Positions 1 through 11,300 of a stretch of 64,000 nt of DNA are shown piece after piece (positions within the stretch are counted from its first letter, which is position 1; every line of letters begins with the position of its first letter). Both the position numbers and the translations under genes were made by a program. Under the pieces are notes generated by a model. The model was not told the origin of the DNA. It ran no database searches and worked only from the letters and a program-made list of their open reading frames with translations. The stretch is from Chromera velia (taxonomy: Eukaryota > Sar > Chromeraceae), in NCBI GenBank assembly GCA_018398765.1, contig JAHBMJ010001217.1, positions 83,916-147,915 on the forward strand, in the 5' to 3' direction.

Positions 1-700
1 CAATAAAAAAAAAATAATTAAAGCCGATTTTCGCTTACTTTTTTTTTTTTTTTTTTTCTTAAACGCGATGTTACGTGATAAACAACTGTTGTTCAAGTGT
101 TGCATAACAGTCGTAACTGTTGTTTAGGTGTTGCACAACTGTTGCTTAGGTGTTGCACAAAAAAAAAGAAAAAAATAATTAAAGCAAATTTTGGTTTACT
201 TTTTTTTTTTTTGTTGTGATACGCCTAGACTATAATTTTATTTTTTTTCATTTTTTTTTATGTTTATCACCTCGTTATAACTAGATAAACAACTAGATAA
301 ACAACCGTTGTTTAAATGTTGTATGAGTGGACGACGTACTGGACGTTGCTGCATGTAGTCACTGACTTACTGTGCAGTGTTACAGGAAGTCTTGCTGCCT
401 CTTGCATGAAAAACAAATGTTGTCTATAGTGGATAAATAAAAAAAAATAAAAGAACTGACATTTTTTTTTTTTTTAATTAATTCTTCAAATTCTTTTACT
501 TACTTAGACTTACTTATTGCTGCTAATATTGCAAGGCCTAGGCTATAGGGCCTATAGGGTTTCTACTAAGTATGATTTAAAAATTCCGAGCTGGCTGTTG
601 CTAGTTGTGGTCCTGACCTAGCCTTTTTTCGTTTTTGAATGGGAAAACGTTCACGATCACGAAAAGGATGAAGGAGGATAAAAGCCTAGTAATCTAACCC
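1..700. repeat. AT-rich dispersed-repeat region
   Basis: No gene is seen. The stretch has long A and T runs and repeated short blocks of the type ACAACTGTTGTTCAAGTGTT. Related blocks recur at about 28,940-28,990 and, inverted, at about 40,370-40,440 inside two MITE-like elements, so this is probably an old, broken relative of that family. A separate block at about 622-657, containing TTTTGAATGGGAAAACGTTC, recurs at about 40,229-40,263. No ends or target duplication could be fixed here. Confidence 0.5.
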
Positions 701-1082
701 TAGATCTAACCAGTAAGTGAATCTTTCTGAATCCACAGGAACGATGGGCCAGAATGCAATGACCGATCCTTGGATACCATGTGTCATTCGTTTGGAGGCG
801 AAATAAGTCTATAAATGAATGTGCGAGTCAGTGCGACACCTTATACCAGCCTATCTGAGGTCCATCTCCCTTTGAATCAACCCCCCCCCACTGCCCCCAG
901 ATCCGTCAATCAAGAATCAAGATCCCTTCGGAGCACTTGCCTTCTTTGCTAAACGCACTGAGTCACCGGAAATCATATCAACAAGTTGGCCAGTCAATCA
1001 CGACTCTGGACTTTCTCCCCCCCCCCTTCCCTGCCTGTGCATGCTGGCATCCAAGTGACCCGCCAGATTTTCAATCGACCCT

Positions 1083-1674
1083 TCAATCTCTGTATCCAAC
1101 CCCGCCCCTCCGATGGTGACCCCCCCCGCCCCGCGACGGCATCCGGCCGTTGCTCCGGAACCCCCCCCGTCCCCCCATGAAAGTTGGGGGGGGCATCGCG
1201 TTGAAGGCAATTGGGGGAGGCATCGCGTTGAAGGGCATGGGTGGGGGCATGGAATTGAACCCCCCAGGCGGAGGCATCAGAGGTGGCATGCCGGGGCCCT
1301 CTCCAGTAGCAGTGTCGCTTCTTCCTCTCTTCAGTCGATTCACATCCTCATCCGTCCTCCCCCCTGCGGCCGCCATCCTCATCTCATTTCGGAGCTTTTG
1401 GTTCTCCTCTTCGTAGTTCAAACCCCCTCCCTCCCCGCCTCGCCTCTCATCGTACTCCTCTCTGAACTCGTCTCTCCACTGAATACCGTGGTGTCCTCTT
1501 CCGAATTTCCTGGCAGCGCTGTCAATACCTGCGCACATACACACACACGTACAGATGCTTTCACATACACACACACGTACAGATGCTTTCACACACTCAC
1601 ACATACCCACACAACAGACAGACTATATCATCTTTCCTTCACTTCACTTTTTCCGAATCGCTCCCTTTCTTTCG

Positions 1675-1710
<36 letters not shown>

Positions 1711-2977
1711 GGGTCTTTGTTGTACTTCTTTGTCTTTGTTCTTTGGGCGCACTCTCAGTGAAAAGGCTGGCACCAGATCTCCGGACAGGCAGGCAGGCAT
1801 AGTGTGACCACGTTGTTTCTTTCTCTCATTCTTCTTTCATTCCACTCTCTTCCTCACGGATATATATGCACTCACTCTCTTTTGCGATTCTCGCGAGAGC
1901 GACGTTTTAAACAGTCAGGCCCTGAAGCAGAGAGACGGAAAAAAAGACTGACGATACGGATATTTTCTTCCCCCTCTCCTCTACTTTCTTTCTTTCTTTC
2001 GCTCTCTGTTTGAGTTTCTGTTTCTTTCCTTCCCTCCCTCCCTTCCTCCCTCCCTTCCCCCCCCCCCCCCCTCCCTCTCTCTCTACAAACAGAAAACGGA
2101 CAGACGGGAAGGGGCGGGAGCGAAAGAGAGGGAGAAAAGACACCGGTACGAAAGACGAAGAGACAAAGCAGACCGACCTTCCCCCGAATCCCAGTCGACA
2201 CGAATTTCTCTGTCGTCGAGCTTTGCCCCGCTCGCAAGAGCCACAGACAGGTGGGCCTCGTCGTGGGTGCGATATCTGCGGCGGTGTGGTTCACTCAGGC
2301 GGGGCAAGCAGAGGTGCATGAGAACTCAAATCGGAGGGTGCAAAGGCACGGAGGCAGCAAAGAGAGATCGGGTAGTGTACACGCAAACGCTCACCCTGAC
2401 GCACAATGCCTGAGATGAATCAGAAAGATCCTTGTCGACCAAATTTCAGAATTTAGGAACTACAGCATACAGAACCATTCACATCCAGTGGAAGAATGAA
2501 TGAGTCCTTTTGAGATTCAGTCTTTTTCAGATTGACCTACCGACTCTGTTACAGACGAAGAGAAGAGAGAAGAGAAGAGAGATCACACAGCCTTCTGTGG
2601 CTGACTGACTGGACAAAAGCGAAGCCACACGGTTCCTTTGTGCGAGCGTTCAACCCCATGACCACTCTGACGATGTGTCCAAACGAGGAGAAAAACTCGT
2701 AGATCGCCTCCTCCTTCGTGTCGAACGCCAAGTTCCCGATGTACACGGTGGTGGAATCCCTCAACTTATCGTTCCACTCATATTTGTTTTCCGCTGCACA
2801 CACGTAAAAAGAAAGAACATGCGCGACAAAAGAAGTCAGAGCGACATGTGAAAAAAGACAAGCCGCATTTTCCCTTCAAAATGTATTGCCCTCTATGGTG
2901 TCCCCCCTCACACCTGATTTTTTGTCATAGTAGTTTGACCTCGCTTCGTTGACCCTCGCATCGTAGAGTTCTGCCAT
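1083..2977 (-). CDS. NCBP2: Nuclear cap-binding protein subunit 2 (CBP20), four exons
   Basis: Exons on the minus strand are 2977-2914, 2793-2610, 2275-2178 and 1528-1083. They join in phase to 263 codons plus stop. The product is the RRM subunit of the nuclear cap-binding complex, which binds the m7G cap of new transcripts together with CBP80. RNP2 reads VYIGNLAF (residues 38-45) and RNP1 reads CGFAFVQY (77-84). The aromatic residues Tyr39, Phe79 and Phe81 sit where CBP20 contacts the cap. The strand after RNP1 ends in LDDREIRVDWDSG, close to the family LDDRIIRTDWDAG, and is followed by KFGRGHHGIQWRDEF, matching the C-terminal GRGRSGGQVRDE tail that folds over the cap. The RRM core is of normal length. 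The C-terminus is about 100 residues longer than in animals, with PPPM-rich and RG-rich segments. The start was chosen because exon 1 has an ATG and joins exon 2 in phase; no other start is seen upstream. Introns 2 and 3 have donors GTCAGT and GTCGGT. Very good family match; the exact N-terminus is less certain. Confidence 0.93.
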
Positions 2978-3892
2978 CTTCTCTTCTTCAATCTGTGTCT
3001 TTGAGATCGACCCAGCGGAGAAGAGAGGAAAGTTTAATCAGTCTTTTATTTCCTGCAGCACCCGAGGACGGTCGGACCCAGCCGATCAGATAACCGCTAG
3101 AGCTTCAAACAGTGCAGCTACTTGCCCGCAGGGCAGACTGGGGAGCACCACACGGGATGCAGAAGAGTGCAAATGTCGAGAGTCAGACTGCTTGACCGAA
3201 GGAGAAAAAGTCAAGTTCTACCAATGAACACGGAGTCGTCTCTGTTGAAACGTCAGTCGGTCGCCTGTAAATTTAAGCACTCACGCAAAGCAGCGAATCT
3301 TTTTGCAGTAAGCGAGACGAAGACCGTTCACGTAAATCGATCAGGAATGCGGCAAGAGGACAGGCCACAGTTAAGAATAGTTGAGACACATTGACACTGA
3401 GTCTCTGAGTCAAGTCAGTGAGATGTCAGTGGGTAGACACACCCAGTGAGTGCAGAGAATTCGGGAGACTGCTATGCACAAATTTCGTTCAATGGAATTT
3501 CTTCGCTTTGCAGGGCCGTCTCCGGCTTATTCGGCTTCCATACGAAAGTGGCCCCGCAAAACCACATTCTTCACCTCTCCAGTCTCCGTGGCTCAGTGCA
3601 ATGATGGTATGCCTCCACGGCATGGATCTGCTGCTGCTGCTATGCTGCTGCTGCTGCTGCTGCCACACTCGTATAACAGACAAAGAGGACAGAGCCAAGC
3701 TGACGTGCGGCTCTCGTCATTGTGAGCTTGCCCTGTAACCATGTCCACGGTTGTCTCTTTCCGTGATTGATCACGGACAACTTTCTGAAGGCCGTCTCTG
3801 CGGCCGACGGGTGTTTTTTTGGTCTTTTTGGTGTGCCTCTGCGTGTCATTTCCTACTTTTTGTTCGTGCTTGTTTGGTGGTGAGAATCCATA
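2978..3892. other. Divergent intergenic region between NCBP2 and the translocator
   Basis: About 0.9 kb separates the two divergently read starts and probably holds both promoters. No coding exon is convincing. The only clear structure is a (CTG)n tract at about 3,629-3,662. No TGCATGCA motif was seen here, unlike most other gene starts in the window. Confidence 0.5.
3629..3662. repeat. (CTG)n trinucleotide tract
   Basis: Two runs of CTG separated by a single imperfect unit, lying 5' of the translocator start. Confidence 0.85.
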
Positions 3893-5056
3893 ATGGCTGG
3901 GGCAAAGGGAAATCTGATCTCAGCCACCAATCTTGTGACGGCTGTGTACATTGGAGTGTGGTGGGGTGTGAACGGATGGTGGAACACGAACTTGAAGAAA
4001 CTGTTGGCCGCTGTTCACCTTCCATGGTGGATCGGGTTCTTCCAGCTGTTCCTTGCGTTTCTGCTTTTCTTTGTCCTGTGGGTCGTTAGACTCGTTCAGT
4101 TCCCACGAGTACCCAGCTATGACCTGTTCTTTCGGAACATCGTCCCGCAAGCATGCTGCCACCTGATGGTGCATTTCGGGATCGTCCTGGGCACATTTGC
4201 AGGCAGTGTGAGTTTGACCAACGTTATCAAGGCGGGTGAACCTGTGACGACGTGCTTCCTTTCTGCCGTCTTCCTGGAGAGTGGCGTCTTCAGCCTGGCC
4301 ACTTACCTCACGCTCTTGCCTGTCATCGGGGGGGTGGGGATGGCGTCGGTGAGCGCGACGATGCGGTTCAATTGGCCCGCGTTCGTGGCGTCTTCGGTCT
4401 CAAATTTCGGGTCTTCTATGCGGGCCGTGCTGTGCAAAATGCTGAGCAGGGATTTGAAAAAGAAGGCCGAGAGCCTCGAAAAGAGACAACAGCAGATCTG
4501 TGATGATGATGAATCTCCATCAGCTGCGGAGACAGGGGGATTACTTGAGAAGAGACAGCAGAAAGGGTTTGGAGCTTCCTCTTCTTCGTCAGGAATCGAT
4601 GCAAGGGAGGTGAGGGCTGCGGGGGGAAGGGCAAAGAAAAGGCTGAGCGACGCAGAGGTTCTTCTGCAGAGCTTCGCGCCAGGGAACCTGTTCGGTCTGG
4701 TTCTAGCGATTTCGTCTGTGACGTGTCTTCCTTTTTGTCTGTTGTTTGAGAGTGACGTCTTGAGAGGCCGCCTCCCTCCGGGTCAGTTGGAGACTTCGGA
4801 GGAGAGGGCGGCCTTCATGACCCAATTAGCGTACTCGTCTGTCGGGTACTTTGTGTGGAACTATTTGGCTTACATGCTCATGGACAGGCTCTCGTCTGTC
4901 TCGTACGCTGTGGCCAACACAGTGAAGAGAGTGGTGACGATCGTGTGGGCTGTAGTGCTGGGAGGGGAGGCAGTGAGTGTCCTTAGCGGCGCAGGAACGG
5001 CGGTTGCAATCTTTGGGACCCTCCTGTACGCTCTCGCAAAACAATACTGCGGCTGA
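3893..5056 (+). CDS. Plastid-type phosphate / triose-phosphate translocator, intronless
   Basis: A 387-residue membrane protein of the triose-phosphate/phosphate translocator family (drug/metabolite transporter superfamily). The family exchanges inorganic phosphate for triose phosphates, phosphoenolpyruvate or sugar phosphates. Family signatures are present. VSLTNVIKAGEPVTT (about 106-120) carries the substrate lysine, Lys113. ANTVKRVVTI (341-350) carries the paired Lys345-Arg346 that binds the phosphate group. LPVIGGVGMASVS (about 142-154) and an Asn-Trp motif (160-161) also match. About eight to ten hydrophobic segments can be counted. A charged, low-complexity insert of about 70 residues (185-258) splits the two halves, longer than in plant members. 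The N-terminus goes almost directly into the first membrane segment, with no signal peptide or transit peptide. In apicomplexan plastids the outer-membrane translocator lacks a leader while the innermost one has it, so an outer-membrane location is an inference. The exact substrate cannot be read. Its lack of introns contrasts with most neighbours. Confidence 0.88.
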   Translation: MAGAKGNLISATNLVTAVYIGVWWGVNGWWNTNLKKLLAAVHLPWWIGFFQLFLAFLLFFVLWVVRLVQFPRVPSYDLFFRNIVPQACCHLMVHFGIVLGTFAGSVSLTNVIKAGEPVTTCFLSAVFLESGVFSLATYLTLLPVIGGVGMASVSATMRFNWPAFVASSVSNFGSSMRAVLCKMLSRDLKKKAESLEKRQQQICDDDESPSAAETGGLLEKRQQKGFGASSSSSGIDAREVRAAGGRAKKRLSDAEVLLQSFAPGNLFGLVLAISSVTCLPFCLLFESDVLRGRLPPGQLETSEERAAFMTQLAYSSVGYFVWNYLAYMLMDRLSSVSYAVANTVKRVVTIVWAVVLGGEAVSVLSGAGTAVAIFGTLLYALAKQYCG

Positions 5057-6440
5057 GAGAGATGAATGAACTGCATGCATAAGCGTCAACAGGTAGAGGG
5101 ACGATCCTAGTGAGCGCTAAGATGAGGGACAGAGACAGGGACAGGGACAGGAAGGGTAACACACCCGCGGAGGGGACGAATTAGCTGCAGAAGTCCGTTT
5201 CCTGGCTGAAAGTTGCGGGTAGAAGGCAGGTGTTGAGAAAGAAGATTGATTGCAGAGAGAGAGATTTCTGGTCGACAGAGAAGGAGAGGGTTGATCAAAT
5301 GAAGGAAGGCTAGAAGGGAGGGATGGAGGGCATTGCCTCTTTCTGAAAATTAATGCAGGGGTCGCGAAATGGTTGAATTGGGGTGGGGACCTGGGTCATC
5401 GTTCGCTCGTTCTCTTCTCTCTCTGTCGCTCTAGGCCCGTCTGTTGTGTTGTTGGGGCGCCGGGCGCCCCCCATTCTTTCACTGTGTCCTCTTCATGTCG
5501 CTATGGAGGTTGCAAATGGAGACCAGGCAGACGAGAGGGAAGCAAGGAAGACAGTCAGAAAGCAGCCATGAAATATCGGAAGGCCACAACGAAGCTCCTT
5601 CCTGCGGGATGGCCAAGAATGGATGAGTTGAGCATGAGCGGTTGGGGAGAGAGAACGAAAGGCGTGTGTCGGCCACAAAAATTGAATGAGAAGGGCAGGA
5701 AAGAGGAGAGAAGTGAAGAGGCCTCAGTCTCTATCGGGAAAACACCAAACGTGACGGACTGCCTCACTGTGTGTGTGTTTGCTTGCTTGCGTGCGTGGGT
5801 GAGTAAGTAAATGACTGAATGAGTGAGTGTTCAAGTGCGTGGGTGAATGGGTGAAAAGTCGCATGGAAGAGAGGGGCTGTTTGAAACAGACTCACTGATG
5901 TCCTGAGTCTCCTCTCGTGCGGTGGGGGCACTACAGTAAATGATAATTAAATGGCCCCGTTTGCCAATGAGTAAATGATTAGTGCATGAATGGATTGAAT
6001 TCACACATTGATGCAAACCGTGTCGATGCTTTCACTATGAGTGCGCCTGGATGCGGCCGGAGGTGTCTTGGGCCACGTTGATGCTCTTTCCCTCTTTTAT
6101 TCTTGCTCTGAAAAACCTTTCTTTCACGTGTTTTTTCTGCCGTCTGTGTGCGTGCACGAACAGATGCCTCACCGCAGCCCCAGCGTGGTCACGTAAACGA
6201 CTGTTGAAAAACAATTTTTCTCTGTGCAGAATTCCGACATGTCTTCAAGTTCTGGATGATGATACATCTTTGTAATGTCTGTATGCATTTCATTAAATTG
6301 CGATAAATTGCGATGAAGGTTTTTTTTATGTAACATTAAACTTATGATTAAAGCACAAGTAGTTATTTTTATGATACTTATATATGAGTCACTGAGTAGC
6401 ATATGATATTTACTGCGATTGTTCTAACTCTTACCCTATG
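5057..6440. other. Intergenic region without a supported gene
   Basis: Only short overlapping open frames of low complexity are present. There are GAGT/GTGA-rich runs at about 5,765-5,870 and AT-rich sequence from about 6,280 to 6,430. Nothing with a recognisable domain was seen on either strand. Confidence 0.5.
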
Positions 6441-8096
6441 TTTTATGATCGGTGAGTTGAGACATAGGGTGTCAGTCGTTCCGTCTGCGCACACGCAGGA
6501 AGGCCAAGCCGCGGGGCGGGCCGGGGGTAAGCCGTCGCGCGCGCTCTGGGCCGCAGGTGAATTCGATTAACCGCCGTGCACGCATTCGATTTAGTGCCGC
6601 GCCGCGCGAATTTCAGCTCCGTCGAAATCATTTGACTTCATTGATTACTTCAGGCAATATCGGTTAACAGGAAGGCTCTTCTTTTGAACTCATCTTCATC
6701 TTCTGATTTGATTCTTCAATCATGTTGTCCGGTAACGTATTTTCTTCTTCGGTCACTTCTCTGCGATTTACTGATGACGACCCTCTACAGCGTCATCAGA
6801 TCGCCGATGGTCATGTATATCTAAAGCTCGCCAAGATGTGGGCGGATGGAGGATGCACAGAAGGAGACGGCCTGGAAGACATTTGAGAACTTTGATGTCC
6901 TCGTAAAGACGCTTCCCATGGATCTGTCTCTAAGAGAGACCGAGGCGGCTTACACTGAGCTTCAGAAGGACTTGAAGGCCAGATCCATCGCTCCTTTGGA
7001 CTGGGTGAGTGGATTCAAGTTTTAGGATCTCCATCCCGACGACACAAAGGCGCTGGCAGGCACAAAGAAGAAGGTGATTGCAGCGGTAGGGACTGAACCG
7101 GTGGCTCCGAGGTACTCTTGGGCATACCAGAGGGAGATCATTGTGGAGGCACTTCCAACTCTAAACGCGCGCCACACTCGGAATAAGTGGGTGGCGTCCA
7201 TGAAGAACGGTGTCCTCCAGATCGTCTCTTTGGTCACCAAGAAGGTAATCAAAATCTCCAAGCACCAGAAGCAGTTCCGTTCCCCTGCAGCCGGTGGCAC
7301 AGCTTCTTCTAGCTCTGCCAAGTCACTGGAGTCACTTTTGGACTCTATCAGAACCGATGGGGAGCCAGACTTCGACCGAATAGACCCAGAGTACGCCTGT
7401 CACTTAGCCGACGTCTCGCAGAACTACAAGAACCACTACAACAAATGGAGATCAAAGCAGAACAAGAGGGATCATGGCAACAAACAAACTGGAGGGGGGA
7501 AACAGAAGGGTGATTTTAAAGGCGGCTCGCAAGGCCAGCCTGTCCGCCCTGAGAATAAAGCCCAGGATGTACCCCCTGCTCCCGTCTCCAACCAGCAGCT
7601 GTCTCTCACCAATGCAGACATGAAGCGATTAGCAACTACCATATTGAAGATTCAGCAGGAGAGACAGGACTCTGATAAGAAGAAGAAGATGAGTGAGAGA
7701 CTGAAAGAGGGGAGAGGGAGGTTTTTAATGACCACTTATGACATGGGGACATATGAAGTCATGCGCAGGGATGATGTGGATATGGTTTTCCCCGATTCTG
7801 AGGGAAGAAGAAACATATGTAAAAGAGCTCGTTTCATTCATTGTGGACCGGGAGCTAAAGAAGGCAAGTGCACTGATCGAAGCTTGTCTGAAATGAGTGC
7901 ACGCACGTCTTGTATAGTTGTTCAGCCTTTAGCTTCAGCCTAGGCTGCAGAGGGTCGTGGTTATTCACATTCATGCGGAAGCAGGCTAAGCTGCAGCGGT
8001 TTGCTCCTTTTGTTTATAACTGCATGCATGAGTTGCCATTTGTCTCTGGTTTCAGAGACCCTAGGCTTAACCACAATTAAGTAAGTAAGTAAGTAC
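6440..8096 (+). mobile_element. LTR-retrotransposon fossil, gag-like part only
   Basis: A GC-rich patch (about 6,490-6,600) is followed by a gag-like region at about 6.7-7.9 kb. The gag-like part encodes a predicted alpha-helical N-terminal part and a basic, Gln/Lys/Gly-rich C-terminal part. No protease, integrase or reverse transcriptase follows, and no second LTR copy was found. The fragment ends where the next element begins. It is a broken remnant, interrupted at a few points, probably of the same broad copia-like group as its neighbour because the gag layout is alike. Family placement is tentative. Confidence 0.5.
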
Positions 8097-8101
8097 TTGA
8101 T

Positions 8102-8395
8102 AGTTGAAGATCGGGGTACTGCCGCCATGCCGCGGGGTACTGCCGCCGCGCCGCGCCGTGCTTTGGGCCGGACTGGGGCCTCTTATGCGCATTTTGTGCG
8201 CATGACGATTATTTGCCGCGGGTCGAATAATCGCGCGGGTTAATCCATGCATGTGCGCATTTCGAGCGATTTATTTTCCATGCGATTGAGTTTTTATAGG
8301 ATTCATTTGATTCATCTGTTCTGTGTGATTGACTGAGGACTGACACTTCTTCTGATCATGATCTCTGCCCATTACTGAGCTACTTAGTTTATTTT
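8102..8395 (+). repeat. 5' LTR of the copia-type element
   Basis: It begins AGTTGAAGATCGGGG and ends TTAGTTTATTTT, and is followed by GTGGCTAACAG, a weak candidate primer-binding site. It matches 14,061-14,339 over its whole length. The termini are not the usual TG...CA, so the exact edge bases are uncertain by a few positions. Confidence 0.75.
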
Positions 8396-11300
8396 GTGGC
8401 TAACAGTAAGCTCTCATCCAAGCTCCAGTCATTCCTTTCCCTTCGCTTCCTGAATATGTAGAGATGTCTGCCAAGGAGGTCAAGATGACATGGACCTCTG
8501 AGAGGCCACCTTCACGGACTGACTACAAAAGCATACAGTCGTATGCCAAAGTTCTCAGACTGTGGGTGAACTCCATTGCTTCCCTGTCCGGTTTATCAAA
8601 CATCGGACCATCACTTTGTATTCTCTTTCTTGATGTAGACAGTGCTTTGTATTTAGTTGTCGAAAAGATACTTGCTGATGCCACCAAGCGAGCTCCTGCA
8701 AAGGCGTCCGGAGACACTGATGAAGCGCACCTCACTAAGATGAGGAAGTGGGCGACTGAGACTTACGTGGATGTCATTGAGAGCATTGACAAGAAGATCG
8801 ATGGAGACCGAGAGTATGAGCTTCTGGCTGATGCCCTCTGGTTTCTTTTTATCTTTGCGTCGAAGAACTCTTTGTCTCTTCGTGAGTCGATGAACGCCTT
8901 CTCTGCCATCAATGATGTCGCTTCCTCGGACAGGGTGGGCCTGAAGTTTTCTGACAGACTTGTTGGTATCCGCTTCTGAAAGTGTGTTCCTGATGACATC
9001 CGGAAGCTTGCTGCGTCCTGGGGCACCAAACAGGTAGACGGGAAGGATAGGCCGGTGAGATCCTCTTTCACGTTCCAGAAGGAGTTCATTGCAGACATTC
9101 TAGGCAGGTTCGATTCTGTGGATCGGATCAACCGGAACGTCTGGATTCCCTCTGTGACCTTCGGTGTGCTCTCTGTCTCCAACAGGATCACCACGAACTT
9201 CAAGATTTTCACCGTGCCGACCTCCCCGAACATCTCCATGCCCAACGGACTGGAGGCAACCATTGCAGAGACGGCCTGTCTGCTCGACACTACCCAGTTG
9301 AACCTCCACCAGGTGTCGGAGGAGACCGTCTACAAGTTGGAGAACTTTTCCAAGAAGTACAGGGGATGGCAGATCAACAAGGACAAGAAGAAGGGAAGGT
9401 ATTGGGCAGGATTCCAAGGAGACCATCAGAGGGGCGGGGGGCAGATGAGCTCCTCTTCTTCCTCTGGTGGCTCTGGTTCTCAGCAGCTCAAGGGGGGGAA
9501 GTCTTTCTCTTCTGCTCGCTTTGCTGAGGCCGTTGTGGATACCTACCTAAAGATGACTGGGGGGAAAGAGAACAAGAAGGGCGAAAAGAAGAAGCACTCA
9601 CAGCAGCGTGTCCGACGTGCACACGCAAGAGATGGAGATACTGAGGATGACGAAGAAGAGGAGGACGAGGACGGGACTGTTGAGGATTCGCAGGCTGCCG
9701 ACTTCGACAAAGAGCAGTTCATTGCCAGGTTCTCTCACTGCATCGAACTCGGTGAGAGAGACTCAGATGGGTTCGACACCTCTTACGAACGCGCGCGGAT
9801 GGCCTTCGTTCTCTCCAAGGATTCTGGAGAGGAGGTTGCTTTCCGCCTAAACACCGACAACGGCATCAAGCTCTACATGGACACCGAGTGTTCCTTCTCT
9901 CTCTTTCCTCTCTCAGAGGTTTTTGAGTGCATTGTGTACTGATGGCCTCATCGGTCCGTGTACACGGAGGCCTTTGGGGCAAGAGAGGGGGGGGGCGTGA
10001 TCTCCAACGAGAGAGCGATCATCGAGGTTCGGATTCCACTGGCTGCGGGTCATGAGTCCGTGGTTCGTCTCGTGGGGAATCTCACTGACCACCCCGGGGC
10101 CAAGCACGTGCTCTTGTCGACTCCACAGATCTGTCGCTTGTCTGGGTATGCGGCAATTGTGACTTCCAACAGAGACATCGTGAAGGCCAAGCTCACGAGC
10201 GCTTCTCTGAGCGCAGACTTTCCTTTCACGACTTCCGTTCTTGCGCAAAGGGTCAGTGGGTTCTGAATAGAACTGAGGGGACTTCGAGTGCCGTAACTTC
10301 TGTGCTTTCTCTGAATGCCAAGTCAGCCGATTTGTGAATACCCTTTGAACCACAACGGAGCCAGCAATGGGTGGTGGGGTGAATACATGTAAGGGCTGGA
10401 GCGAATAGAGAAAGGCAGGACCTCGTCTAAATAGAATTACCACTGCATTCACTTTGTTCTTTTTGACTCTCTCTTCTCACATTCATACAGGTCCCTTCTC
10501 ACATCGATCGTGCTGCTGCTGCGCGCATACGTCAAGGCTCGGACACCTCTGGTCCGTTTCTACTTGACGCAACTCGTGTGCCTGTGTCTGTATAAAACTC
10601 TATCCTCATGCAGCATTACAGACACATCCATCCCTCTCTTTCTCGTTTGATCGACACATGGAAGGAGCAGGGCAACGCTCAGTTTCTTTCCATTCCAAAA
10701 AGAAAGCTTCTTTCTGTTCTTCCCTGGTGCGTCTTGTGTGATCGAGTTCATGCTGTAAACAAGTCTTTCCGCTCTCGTGATCCTTCCGATCTCGAGTCTT
10801 CCTTTCCTTGTTCCTTTTTAGAAGAATGATGGACAGATCTGATGTTTCTCTCAGATTTGGACCCTATATATGGTTCGACTCCATATGGCAGGTTGATTTT
10901 CTTTGCTCTTGTTGATCTCCGTTCAGGGGTCGTGCAGTGCCGTCCGTCTCCTTCTCGGACAGGCAAGGACTTGCTTCCCTTCGTGAATGAGTGGAATCTC
11001 ACTCACGGTGCCTTCAAGCTTCTTCGCTGTGACAACGAAAAGGGCATTGTTGAGGGAGATGTCCGTGCGGTTCTTAATTGCGTGGGCACGGTCGTTCGTC
11101 CGTTTGCTTCTCACTCTTCTCGCGGTCTAATGGAGAAGTGGTGAACAGTTTTGCGTTCTAGTATGGCTTCTCTTGTTGCAACTTGGGGTCTTCCTTTGCG
11201 TTTTGTTCCTCTTCTCTGCCTTTGTGTTGAATGGGCATATAACCGCACTGCTACCTACCGGAAGGCGTCTTCTTTACACCTCTCAACGGGTAAAGTGCCA

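Noticed and set aside
1539-1722. Possible CRISPR-like or satellite array from CA and GACA runs
   Set aside because: Simple microsatellites within NCBP2 intron 3; there are no spacers, and the genome is eukaryotic.
5373-5810. 145-codon open frame downstream of the translocator
   Set aside because: Composition resembles the surrounding GAG/GTG-rich spacer, overlapping frames are equally open, and no domain is seen.
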